Part shown: piece after piece, positions 35,304 to 43,060 of the stretch
Layout: each line of letters opens with the position of its first letter
Numbering within the stretch: the stretch's first letter is position 1
NCBI RefSeq assembly: GCF_000981585.1
Contig: NZ_LN831776.1
Location: 449,001 to 513,000, forward strand
Reading direction: 5' to 3'
Length of the DNA stretch: 64,000 nucleotides
Origin: Paenibacillus riograndensis SBR5
GTDB lineage: Bacteria; Bacillota; Bacilli; Paenibacillales; Paenibacillaceae
Notes under the pieces: model-generated
Seen by the model: the letters and a program-made list of their open reading frames with translations, nothing else
Told to the model about the DNA's origin: nothing
Database searches by the model: none
Made by a program: the position numbers and the translations under genes

Positions 35304-36185
35304 ATGACGGAAACAGCTAACAAGCTAATTGTGGTTGTGCTCGACGGGCTGCGCTATGACGCTGCCCGCAAGTATCTGGGGTACATGGAGCATCTGGTGG
35401 AGCAGGGGCAACTGTCGTGCTACAAAGTGCAGTCAGAGCTGCCAAGTCTGTCACGTCCTCTCTATGAGGTGCTGCTGACAGGCACACCGGTATCGAGAAA
35501 TGGAATTACCGCCAATCATATAGTCAGACTGAGCCGTGAGCAAAGTGTGTTCCATCTTGCCGTTGCCGCTAATTTGCGTACGGCTGCTGCCGCATATCAC
35601 TGGGTCAGCGAGCTGTACAGCTCGGCTCCTTTTCATCCGGTTGCTGACCGGCACCAGCACAATGTGCTGAAGCCGATTCAGCACGGCAGCTTTTATTTCG
35701 AGGATCATTACCCGGACAGCCATGTATTCGCAGATGCTGAATATTTGCGGGCCGCCTACGACCCGCATTTCCTGTATATTCATACAATGAATATCGACGA
35801 TGCCGGGCATCGCCACGGCGGGGAAAGCAAGGAGTATGAGATGGCGGTCCGCCGGGTAGACGGCTTGCTCGCCACGCTGCTTCCGCAGTGGATGGAGCAG
35901 GGCTATACGGTGCTGGTTACTGCGGATCATGGGATGAATGCGAACGGCTGCCACGGCGGGGTCACTCCGGCGGAGCGGCATGTGCCTTTATATGCCTTTG
36001 GGGAAAAGGTACTGTCGCCGGAACAAGAAATCCAGGCGCTGCCTCAGCTGCGGCTTGCTCCGTTAATGTGCTATTGCCTTGGCATTCAGCCTTCAGCGGC
36101 GATGACTAAAGAGGGGTTGCCGCCGGTGGTACCGCCAGCCCCGCAGCCGCAGGAGGAAGCATCAGCATTGCAGCAGCAGCGGTGA
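35304..36185 (+). CDS. alkaline-phosphatase-superfamily hydrolase (phosphodiesterase-like)
   Basis: 293-residue metal-dependent phosphohydrolase-fold protein. Metal-binding Asp lies in VVVLDGLRYDAARK. The nucleophile region reads LPSLSRPLYEVLLTGTPVSRNGI, with a Ser as candidate nucleophile. HTMNIDDAGHRHGG and VTADHGMNANGCHGG carry the remaining metal ligands. Relatives include nucleotide pyrophosphatases/phosphodiesterases and phosphonoacetate hydrolase. No signal peptide is present, so it probably acts on a substrate brought in by the preceding importer (inference). The start is ATG 35304 after GGAGGGCGGAG; the longer frame from 35226 lacks a ribosome site. The C-terminus is Pro/Gln-rich. 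Confidence 0.85.
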   Translation: MTETANKLIVVVLDGLRYDAARKYLGYMEHLVEQGQLSCYKVQSELPSLSRPLYEVLLTGTPVSRNGITANHIVRLSREQSVFHLAVAANLRTAAAAYHWVSELYSSAPFHPVADRHQHNVLKPIQHGSFYFEDHYPDSHVFADAEYLRAAYDPHFLYIHTMNIDDAGHRHGGESKEYEMAVRRVDGLLATLLPQWMEQGYTVLVTADHGMNANGCHGGVTPAERHVPLYAFGEKVLSPEQEIQALPQLRLAPLMCYCLGIQPSAAMTKEGLPPVVPPAPQPQEEASALQQQR

Positions 36186-36352
36186 TGCCTGCGGATTATG
36201 CGATGAGGCTGCGGCTGGCAGAGCGTTCAACCTTAGATTTTCAGGAAGAAAGCCTTAGGTGAATGAGCATGGAATGGCTGTCAAAGCCATAAGATTAGCT
36301 CTGACGCTATACTTAACAGTCTCTGGCCCGCTTTTCTATCGGGCGAAGTCCA

Positions 36353-36538
36353 TTCAATTGCACTTTGTACAGCAGATGTCCCCAAAAAACGCCCCAAAAC
36401 AGATTCTATTGTACTTTGTACATTAGAAATCAAGGATTCAGGCAAAATTCAGCGGATTATAGAAATTCTGCTGTATGAAGTGCATTAGAATGATAATTTG
36501 TGTCTGTAGGATGGCATTCTGTTGCACAAAATACACTC
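36353..36538. repeat. repeat family 3, four imperfect palindromic units
   Basis: Units near 36353-36377, 36403-36430, 36465-36491 and 36516-36538. They share the pattern ATTCT-x-YTGYAC-TTT-GTRCA-x-YAGAAT, with TGTAC or TGCAC arms around TTT. Related units occur at 63055-63132. Confidence 0.55.
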
Positions 36539-36612
36539 ATACCTATATGAGCTGAGCTGGAGAGCTAGAAAGCTTGGGGGAACGCAATGAAGTTCATCAT
36601 GAACAACAGCTA

Positions 36613-36744
36613 AGTGGAAAAAGTAAAACTAATTTGCTGAAAATCCCCGCTACAGCAGGTTTTAGTTGGATTTTGTACACCTAATTCGTGCATATCCGTC
36701 GCATACGGCCACTTTTAGCTGAATTAGTGATACTTTTTCCCACA
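36613..36744. repeat. repeat family 2, inverted pair
   Basis: AGTGGAAAAAGTAAAACTAA starts at 36613, and AATTAGTGATACTTTTTCCC starts at 36723 in the opposite orientation. Similar sequences are at 14.65-14.78 kb and 56.70-56.88 kb. Confidence 0.6.
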
Positions 36745-36840
36745 TAGGAACTTCCATAAGCGTAACGAGTTCAATTATGAACCTTTTCCCGCTAGGGGTG
36801 AGTGCACGGTTCATAAAGTTTTTTAGTTCTATTAATGTAG

Positions 36841-36975
36841 TCCCACCAACCAACCAACCAATCATCACTACCAACCCACCCACCACAAACCAACCAATCC
36901 ATCATCCAGTTCAGTCATCCAACCCGTCATCAAACCCATCGCCCACTACCATCCAACCCACCACCCAATCCCTTA
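36841..36975 (-). repeat. G-poor low-complexity tract; G-rich on the minus strand
   Basis: No G occurs from 36841 to 36908 on the plus strand. The tract is built of CCAAC, CCAAT and CCCAC units. The minus strand reads GGTTGGTTGGTTGGTGGG, which has the four GG runs needed for a two-tetrad G-quadruplex. Confidence 0.6.
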
Positions 36976-37101
36976 AGCCAGCGCCTTCTGTGTGATCCCT
37001 CCCGTACCCAACGAACCGTCCGGCGGGCCTCCCGGGCAGCTATATTCATGCTATAATGGGGAGGCATTTTAGAGGGATTTACAGGAAGGAGCAGTACCTG
37101 G

Positions 37102-37338
37102 ATGGAAGCAACCGCACAAGAGGTAGCGGAATGGATGGTTAAGGAGATCCGTTTTACGGGAACCTTGTACCAAACCGCCGCGATAGAATATGTGAAGGCC
37201 AACTTTGGCGAGCAGTTTGTGTTTGTGAATGAGAACGGGAACGCCTCCTTGTCCAAGGATGTGAAGAAGGCTTTCCGCAAGCTGCATGGCGGGAGAATCG
37301 CCTGGGACCGCGATGGTTTTCTATGGGCCTGGACCTGA
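37102..37338 (+). CDS. small DUF6953-like protein
   Basis: 78-residue acidic/basic mixed protein: ATAQEVAEWMVKEIRFTGTL, then AAIEYVKANFGEQFVFVNENGN, SLSKDVKKAFRKLHG and DRDGFLWAW at the end. This wording resembles a small uncharacterised family (DUF6953) of Bacilli; function unknown. The ATG at 37102 has AAGGAG 12 nt upstream, a slightly long spacing. A TATAAT box lies at 37051-37056. A strong bidirectional terminator separates it from the convergent helicase gene. Confidence 0.75.
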   Translation: MEATAQEVAEWMVKEIRFTGTLYQTAAIEYVKANFGEQFVFVNENGNASLSKDVKKAFRKLHGGRIAWDRDGFLWAWT

Positions 37339-37406
37339 AAAAAAGGCCCGTATAGTATGTTTTGCCGGTGCCGGATCGGGCGCCCTGGGCAGTTTCTATA
37401 CCATAC

Positions 37407-37443
37407 AAAAAAGACCGCTGCTATAATGGCGACGGTCTTTTTT
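37407..37443. terminator. bidirectional terminator
   Basis: AAAAAAGACCG (37407-37417) and CGGTCTTTTTT (37433-37443) give T-runs on both strands at the convergent junction of the small protein and helicase genes. Confidence 0.9.
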
Positions 37444-37518
37444 GTCTTTTAGGAAAGGATGCAATACAAGGCATAGTCCATCAGATCCGGTGTCCCTCCG
37501 CGCTTACCTCCGGCAAGA

Positions 37519-39846
37519 TCACACGGGGACCTCCCGCATGCTCTTCTCCATCGGAGAGCTGCAGAGCGGGCAGGGCTTGGAGGACAGGTGATCCTCGGCT
37601 CCCCCTGCCTTCATGCGCGTCCAGCCCGGACAGCTGCCGCCGGTGCACTTCCAGATGGGAACAGTGTGTGTTTTCCCCCTGGAGGAACTGGCGGAAATGT
37701 GCCGCACTGCCGCCGGGATTCTGTTAACAGTTGCAGAAGCCGGAGCCGCTGGCACCGCAGAACGGAAGGCGGACAGCATAAATCTGGAGACTTCTGCTTT
37801 TTTGCCCCGGTGCCGTGCCGGGGAGCTGATGAACAGCTCTTCGCGGGCCCTGGTCACGGCCACATAAGCCAGCCTCCGCTCCTCTTCAAGTGCAGCGAGG
37901 CCAGCGGTATTGCCTGCAATGACTTTGCTGTCCCGCGCGCCTGGTGGTGGGGATGTCTTCCTGTCCTTTAACCGCTCACCTTCCAGTGCGGAACTGTGGG
38001 GAAGGATGCCTTCTGACGCACCGATCAGAAAAACAACCGGGAACTCCAGCCCCTTCGACTTATGAATTGTCATCAGGGCAACCCGGTTCCCCTGTTCTTT
38101 TAGTCCCGGCTGGCGGCTTAGCTCGTTGCGTTCGGTCACATTACCGATGAACTCCAGAAACCCCGGGAGGCTGTCGAACCGTTCCGCCGAGGCTTCCAGC
38201 TCATCAAGCATTTCTTTCAGCATTTCCCGGTGGAGAGTGGCCTGATGCCGTTCATTGGCTTCGATGAAATAGTCATAGAAGCCTGAGCGGATCTGGCGGA
38301 TCGCCTGCACCGGTGTCAGCCGGATCAGACCCCGGATCAGCTCCAGCCGTTCACGCAATTTCCCGCTTTTGAAGTCCTCCATTCCCGGCAGAGACAGCAG
38401 GTGGATCAGCGGGCCCTGCTTGGGCTGGACGGCCTCCATCCGGCGGATGTGGTTCATGCCCTTTTCCCGGTTCAGATATAGGGTCGGCAGGATATTCTCC
38501 ATTGCCGCGAAGTTCCGCCGGTTCAGCGACAAACGCAGATAATCCAATACCGGAGAGATCAGCCAATGCTCGTAGAGCAGTTGGCCTTCTCCGTAATCGA
38601 CGTAGGGGACATCGCGGAGGAGCAGCCGCTCCAGCAGGGCCCGGTTGCTGCTGGAAGCACGGTAGAGCAGGGCGAAATCACTGTATGCTCTAGCCCCGCT
38701 GGCTACCTCGCTCAAGATATGCTCCACAATTTGTTCGGCTTCCTCGTCCGCCGTCTGCGGGCGCAGGTACCGGGGCTGGCGGCCGCTGCCTTGGGCCGCT
38801 TGCAGCGTTTTGGCCCGCCTCCGCATATTGTGGCGGATAATGCCATTGCCGAGGCCGACAATTGCGGGGCCGGAACGGTAATTGATATCCAGCGTGATGA
38901 CCCGTGCACCCGGATACAGCTTCTCGAACTCCAGAATGAACTCGCTGCGGGCTCCGTTGAAGGAATAGATCGTCTGATCATCATCCCCGACCACCATCAG
39001 ATTATGCTGCGGGTGGGCGATCATTTTGACAAGCTCATACTGCAATGCATTGGTATCCTGAAACTCATCGACCATCACGTACAGAAATCTCATCTGCAGC
39101 TCCAGCAAAAGTGCAGGTTTCTCCCGCAGCATGCGGTAGGCAATCAGCAGCACATCGTCGAAGTCGATTTTGAAATTGTCGGTCTTCCATTGCTCATACA
39201 GCAGCAGGACCGCCTTCATTTCCTTCTCGGCGGGTGAGGTTTCCGGCAGCTTCTCCGGCTCGCCCAGATTCATCTTGCAGGTGGAGAGCAGAGCAAGCAG
39301 GGTTTCCGGCGGATAGGCATCCTTAGGCAGACCCAGCTCGCGCATAATTTGCTTCAGCAGAATGTGCTGGCGGCGCGTCTCATTGAAGATTTCCTGCTGA
39401 AGACCCTGACGGCGCAGGAAATAGAGAAAAAAAGAATGGAACGTGCGCGCCTGTAGGCGCGCGGCATCGCTCTCGCGGACGCCTGGCAGCAGGGCAATCC
39501 GTTCACGCATCTCCGCCGCCGCTTTGTTGGAGAACGTCAGCAGCAGCAGCTGGCTTGGGGAGATGCCCCGGACGGACAGCAAATACCCGGTTCTGCAGAT
39601 CAGTACCGAGGTTTTGCCGGAGCCTGCCCCGGCCAGTGTCAGCAATGGGCCTTGATGATGCCGCACCGCCGCGATCTGCGGGGAGTTGAGCAGAATACCG
39701 CCTTCCTCCAGCCTGCGGAAGTAAGCCGCATCGGAGTCTCCGGGCTTCACCATTTCGCGGCTTGTCCGGGCAGAAGCGACCTTCGCCTGCGGAATGCGTT
39801 CGCCGGTAGCCCCGAGCGGTATATTGTGAAATAAAAGCTTGTTCAT
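37519..39846 (-). CDS. UvrD/Rep-family DNA helicase with C-terminal Cys cluster
   Basis: 775-residue superfamily 1A helicase. Motif Ia region QIAAVRHHQGPLLTLAGAGSGKTSVL contains Walker A. Motif II appears as MVDEFQDTNALQYEL, motif III as GDDDQTIYSFNGA, motif IV as LDINYRSG, motif V as LMTIHKSKGLEFPVVFL, and motif VI as EERRLAYVAVTRAREELF. The C-terminal 45 residues hold CTGGSCPGW and PCPLCSSPM, a possible four-Cys zinc site not found in standard PcrA. It most resembles the secondary PcrA-like helicases of Bacilli (such as YjcD of B. subtilis, from memory). The start is ATG 39846 with GAAGGTGA upstream. Probably acts in repair or replication restart. Confidence 0.92.
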   Translation of the reverse strand: MNKLLFHNIPLGATGERIPQAKVASARTSREMVKPGDSDAAYFRRLEEGGILLNSPQIAAVRHHQGPLLTLAGAGSGKTSVLICRTGYLLSVRGISPSQLLLLTFSNKAAAEMRERIALLPGVRESDAARLQARTFHSFFLYFLRRQGLQQEIFNETRRQHILLKQIMRELGLPKDAYPPETLLALLSTCKMNLGEPEKLPETSPAEKEMKAVLLLYEQWKTDNFKIDFDDVLLIAYRMLREKPALLLELQMRFLYVMVDEFQDTNALQYELVKMIAHPQHNLMVVGDDDQTIYSFNGARSEFILEFEKLYPGARVITLDINYRSGPAIVGLGNGIIRHNMRRRAKTLQAAQGSGRQPRYLRPQTADEEAEQIVEHILSEVASGARAYSDFALLYRASSSNRALLERLLLRDVPYVDYGEGQLLYEHWLISPVLDYLRLSLNRRNFAAMENILPTLYLNREKGMNHIRRMEAVQPKQGPLIHLLSLPGMEDFKSGKLRERLELIRGLIRLTPVQAIRQIRSGFYDYFIEANERHQATLHREMLKEMLDELEASAERFDSLPGFLEFIGNVTERNELSRQPGLKEQGNRVALMTIHKSKGLEFPVVFLIGASEGILPHSSALEGERLKDRKTSPPPGARDSKVIAGNTAGLAALEEERRLAYVAVTRAREELFISSPARHRGKKAEVSRFMLSAFRSAVPAAPASATVNRIPAAVRHISASSSRGKTHTVPIWKCTGGSCPGWTRMKAGGAEDHLSSKPCPLCSSPMEKSMREVPV

Positions 39847-40044
39847 TGGATGGATTCACCTTCGTTTGTTTCATTGCGGGATAAATAAAATTTTAGCCGA
39901 TCTATACTATACCATCCCGCTCGCGCCGCTGTCCTGTAATCTAAACAATACTATTCAAGTTTTTGGTGTCACACTCCTGGGTGTATGAATATTCTGACTA
40001 ATATACGTATGTACTGAAATTCATTCCGAAAAGGTGTGATTGCG

Positions 40045-40533
40045 ATGAAGCCTATTGCCCGGATCAAAAAGCCGGCTGTACAAAGGAACCGTTCCGTTCC
40101 CCGCGCAGGTTCGCCCAGAACACTGCTCTACCGTAACTCCAAGTATGGCTTCAGCATCAGGCTCCCCCGCAGATGGAAATGCTACACAGTGATTAGAAGA
40201 AGCTCCCGGCGGTTGGATGATGCGGAGTACGCTGTGTATTTCCTTTTTAAATACAAAGGGAAGATTTATGAATCGGCGCTCACTTTGCTGGTGTACAGGA
40301 TGACGTTGAAGAAGTGGATAGAGGAGGGCTATGATGAGTCCCCGATCATCCGGATGGCTGTGCGCAATGGACGGATTTATGCCTATGCGCTTCCCAGCGA
40401 GCTGCCTGAAGAGTTCCTGAATGCCAGAGGCGATGACTATGATTACAAAAGATACGGCAGACCCATCCGCATCCTGTCCAGCATGGTAAATGACGATGTG
40501 CCAAAAATCGTAAAAACCTTCAAGCTCCGCTGA
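40045..40533 (+). CDS. uncharacterised basic protein, 162 residues
   Basis: Not recognised. The N-terminal 35 residues are strongly basic (KPIARIKKPAVQRNRSVPRAG). They are followed by a beta-rich part, YGFSIRLPRRWKCYTVIRRS and YAVYFLFKYKGKIYESALTLLVYRMT, a pattern seen in PsbP-like or DUF-type folds where a small mixed domain begins with a Y-GFSI-LP motif. No signal peptide is predicted, although the first residues might be an unusual anchor. The start is ATG 40045 because AAGGTG lies 8 nt upstream; GTG 40036 is also in frame. Confidence 0.75.
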   Translation: MKPIARIKKPAVQRNRSVPRAGSPRTLLYRNSKYGFSIRLPRRWKCYTVIRRSSRRLDDAEYAVYFLFKYKGKIYESALTLLVYRMTLKKWIEEGYDESPIIRMAVRNGRIYAYALPSELPEEFLNARGDDYDYKRYGRPIRILSSMVNDDVPKIVKTFKLR

Positions 40534-40560
40534 CTGGTTCCGCCAGGCTGGAGGGGGTCT

Positions 40561-41016
40561 TCATTCCAATTGTCCAAGGACAGCATTGACCTTGCGCTCG
40601 TATAACCTCGGGTTGTCCTCTTTGATTTCCTCCAGCAGAAAAGCCAGCGATCTCTTGATCCTTGGCGTCATGCCGGCAGCGATATCGGCGTACTCTCTGC
40701 GGCAGAGATCATCCTCAAGGATCCTCCGGTTCAGCACAATGGCCCAGTTGCGTGCATTCTCCAGCATGTCCGGCAGCGACTCCAGCAACTGGGTAAGGTA
40801 CATCTCCATCTGGTAGCTTTCCACGAAATGGACAAGTCCGAACATAACCTCCTCCTGCTCGGTGTCGTCGTCAAAAACGTAGAAGATTTGACGGATCACC
40901 GCATCCTCCATGTCCCCGGCCAACCCCTCCAGCGCCAGATCAAAGGCCTCGCATTCCAGCTCCGTCCGCAGCAGACGGTTATGATATAACTGGGCAATCC
41001 CAGGATACATATTCAA
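40561..41016 (-). CDS. Imm30-like immunity protein, orphan
   Basis: 151-residue helical cytosolic protein. The segment QIFYVFDDDTEQEEVMFGLVHFVESY, followed by LLESLPDMLENARNWAIVLNRRIL, matches the pattern of the Imm30 family as I recall it: dD.tE..evmwgLvH.iE.y then a LL..lp...aReWa..l..RiL block. Such proteins usually protect against a polymorphic toxin of the same strain. No toxin gene, LXG, WXG or RHS protein is visible nearby, so it is an orphan here. The start is TTG 41016 (AGGGGG upstream) or ATG 41010. Confidence 0.7.
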   Translation of the reverse strand: MNMYPGIAQLYHNRLLRTELECEAFDLALEGLAGDMEDAVIRQIFYVFDDDTEQEEVMFGLVHFVESYQMEMYLTQLLESLPDMLENARNWAIVLNRRILEDDLCRREYADIAAGMTPRIKRSLAFLLEEIKEDNPRLYERKVNAVLGQLE

Positions 41017-41212
41017 CTTGTGATTCCCCCTATGTTAGTCTGGTTTACAATCCTCAATATACCAACATTTTAACATATTATAGATTGTCCCCCGGCAGAG
41101 TCACCAGAGTGTTCAAAAAGTCCGATAGTGAGTATTGACCGCTGTTATATTCTGTATAATAATAGGAATATTATTCTAGTTACTGGGTTTAAGTGTGAAA
41201 GGTGGTCGCGAA

Positions 41213-42601
41213 ATGGAGCCTGCACCCACAATATTGGCGGAGATGGAGGAATATATAAGGAGAGAAGGCCTGTCAATTTCACAATTTGCCGAACGGTCAG
41301 GCATTCATTCCGGAACGCTCAGCAATATGCTCCACGGACGCCGTCCTATTGCTATGCAGCAACTGGACCGGGTTACCAGGGCCATGGGGCTTGCCGAAGG
41401 CTATTATTACGACCTGTACATAGATAATTACATCGTTGACGGTTCCTCGGACTGGAGGCGTGTGGGGCCGCTGCTGCAGCGTTGTGCGGAACTAGGTAAG
41501 CTGGATTCGATTCGTCGTGTGGTCCGGATTGTTACAGATAACCTGTCGTACCTTCCTGCCCTGTTTGATAGAGCGGAGGAGCTTTATGCCAAGGGACGGT
41601 CTGAAGCTGCTGCGCTGTTGTATGAAGGTGTGGCGGAAAGTGAGAAGTATCAGCATTCCGAGCGGCTCGCTCTATGCCAGTATCGGTTGTTTAGAATTGG
41701 TTTGTGTGAAGACCAGGATGAAAATTTACGCTTAGCCAATCAGTTTGAGTCTTATGTAGAGCGGTTGGATGAAGCGGATCAATTAGATGCACTTAAGCAT
41801 TTGGCGGATGTGTTTGCCTCGCTACACAACTGGAGTAAGGTGGATGAGTTGGGTGATAGACTTGGAAGGAAGTCGGATGCCCAATATAAATACAGGAAGA
41901 AGAACAAGACACAGAAGCAGCCGGATCGGCCACTTATATATTATAAGTTATACGCTTATTTGTTAAGAGCAGCGGCTTGTGATGAAACTGGAGACCACAG
42001 CAGGGCCTTACACTTTGTTTCGTTATATTCAGATACAAGTTGGGTAGAACTCCCGGCGAGTAAAGAAGAAGAAAGAGTTATGGAACAATTTAAAGAATGG
42101 GCAACAGCTAATTCATATTTGTATCGCTTAACGGCCGGGGATATAGAAATAATTCCAGAATATATTAATTATGTAGAGTCACGGGAAAATGAAATCTTTC
42201 CAGCACTATTTAAAATAATACAGGCTGCTAACCGCTATAAATTTAATGTCGATGATATTCTTATAAAGTTCAATACACATTTGTACTATAAAGGACAAAG
42301 CAGTCGCTCAAGGAAGGCTAATCAGCAACTAGTGAGTGATAGATATACCCAATTTCTTATAGAATTAGCAGTGTATTATTTGACTAAGAAAAAATGGGAT
42401 AATGGATTATTTTACCTACTAGAGAGTTTGGAATCATCAATTAAAATTAGAAGTGACTCATATATAGTAAAGTGTGTGGGGCTATTTGAAAAATACCGCT
42501 CAGTAGCAGGGCAGCAACAAAGGAATGCGTATGCAAATTTAATTGGTGAGGTGCAACGGATAAATGAAGAAAAAGATGGCTATATGGTTATCCTTAGCTA
42601 G
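41213..42601 (+). CDS. XRE-HTH/TPR regulator, candidate AloR-type quorum-sensing receptor
   Basis: 462-residue protein. An XRE-type helix-turn-helix spans about 8-60 (LSISQFAERSGIHSGTLSNM, then LHGRRPIAMQQLDRVTRAMG). A long helical region from 65 to the end, with repeated paired helices such as ALFDRAEELYAKGRSEAAALLYEGVAE, reads like tetratricopeptide repeats. This is the layout of RRNPP receptors (Rap, PlcR, AimR and the AimR-like Alo receptors of Paenibacillus), which bind re-imported peptides. The start is ATG 41213 with AAAGGTGG 7 nt upstream; GTG 41195 is in frame but has no site. The 3-prime half is markedly richer in A+T than the HTH-coding part. An exported peptide gene overlaps its end by 38 nt. 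Confidence 0.85.
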   Translation: MEPAPTILAEMEEYIRREGLSISQFAERSGIHSGTLSNMLHGRRPIAMQQLDRVTRAMGLAEGYYYDLYIDNYIVDGSSDWRRVGPLLQRCAELGKLDSIRRVVRIVTDNLSYLPALFDRAEELYAKGRSEAAALLYEGVAESEKYQHSERLALCQYRLFRIGLCEDQDENLRLANQFESYVERLDEADQLDALKHLADVFASLHNWSKVDELGDRLGRKSDAQYKYRKKNKTQKQPDRPLIYYKLYAYLLRAAACDETGDHSRALHFVSLYSDTSWVELPASKEEERVMEQFKEWATANSYLYRLTAGDIEIIPEYINYVESRENEIFPALFKIIQAANRYKFNVDDILIKFNTHLYYKGQSSRSRKANQQLVSDRYTQFLIELAVYYLTKKKWDNGLFYLLESLESSIKIRSDSYIVKCVGLFEKYRSVAGQQQRNAYANLIGEVQRINEEKDGYMVILS

Positions 42602-42695
42602 TATCTTACTCATCATCATTACTTCAATGGTAAGTGATTCCTCGACTCAAGCACAGGCTATGCTACAAACTATGACTCATGGTTTAGGAGAATAA
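42564..42695 (+). CDS. candidate quorum-sensing propeptide (AloP-like)
   Basis: 43-residue protein starting inside the receptor gene in another frame (ATG 42564; GAGGTG at 42548-42553, 10 nt upstream). Residues 1-22 form a signal sequence: MKKKMAIW, then a hydrophobic stretch ending near ITSMVSD. A short Ser/Gln/Ala-rich spacer follows, and the C-terminus is MLQTMTHGLGE. The layout (overlap with an RRNPP receptor, Sec signal, C-terminal pheromone) is that of Phr/PapR/Alo propeptides. The mature signal is predicted as the last five to seven residues, for example THGLGE, which has the H-G-x-G character I recall for Alo peptides. No other gene could explain this frame. Confidence 0.8.
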   Translation: MKKKMAIWLSLASILLIIITSMVSDSSTQAQAMLQTMTHGLGE

Positions 42696-42738
42696 TTAGC
42701 ATTTTCCATGGTTTCGAACTGAGTGGTAAGGGCAGAAG

Positions 42739-42771
42739 AGAAGAACCGGGAACATCCGGTTCTTTTCTTTT
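42739..42771 (+). terminator. terminator of the quorum-sensing pair
   Basis: AAGAACCGG (42741-42749) and CCGGTTCTT (42756-42764), then TTCTTTT. It ends the receptor-propeptide unit. Confidence 0.88.
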
Positions 42772-42854
42772 GCCGCGGTCCAATAGTTTTCACTTAGCTG
42801 AAATTCCGCATTTTGACAGCTTGTACTAAAATATTACATGAAGGGGGTGGAACT

Positions 42855-43022
42855 ATGCTAAACAATGAGAAGATGGTGCTGCTTCATGTAGAAAACGCCA
42901 GGGAGAAGCTGCATCAGGCGCTGAAAAAGTATGGCTTCTTGACGCATCCCAAAGTTATCGAACAATCTGTTGCTTTGGATCATCTGCTTAATCAGTACAG
43001 CTCCCAAAAAACAGTTTGTTGA
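42855..43022 (+). CDS. Spo0E-family aspartyl-phosphate phosphatase
   Basis: 55-residue two-helix protein: LLHVENAREKLHQALKKYGF, then a turn (LTHPKV) and a second helix with IEQSVALDHLLNQY. The SxALD-type motif corresponds to SQELD of Spo0E/YnzD proteins, which dephosphorylate Spo0A and delay sporulation. The start is ATG 42855 with AGGGGGTGG upstream; an in-frame upstream start at 42813 lacks a site. It lies 160 nt behind the quorum-sensing pair, separated by a terminator, so it has its own promoter. Confidence 0.85.
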   Translation: MLNNEKMVLLHVENAREKLHQALKKYGFLTHPKVIEQSVALDHLLNQYSSQKTVC

Positions 43023-43060
43023 TCTGTATATTAATCTTTTGATAAGGAGGGTGGGAGATT

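Larger units (their letters stand above)
36186..37101. other. 916-bp repeat-filled intergenic region
   Basis: No supported gene. It holds four units of repeat family 3 (36353-36538), an inverted pair of repeat family 2 (36613-36635 and 36721-36744) and a G-poor, CCAAC-rich low-complexity tract (36841-36975). A TATAAT box (37051-37056) lies before the DUF6953-like gene. A 72-codon frame through the low-complexity tract encodes only Pro/Thr/Asn-rich sequence and is not called. Confidence 0.65.

Noticed and set aside
36777..36995. 72-residue Pro/Thr/Asn-rich plus-strand frame
   Set aside because: It runs through the low-complexity CCAAC tract and half of a dispersed repeat, and has no ribosome site, so it is not treated as a gene.
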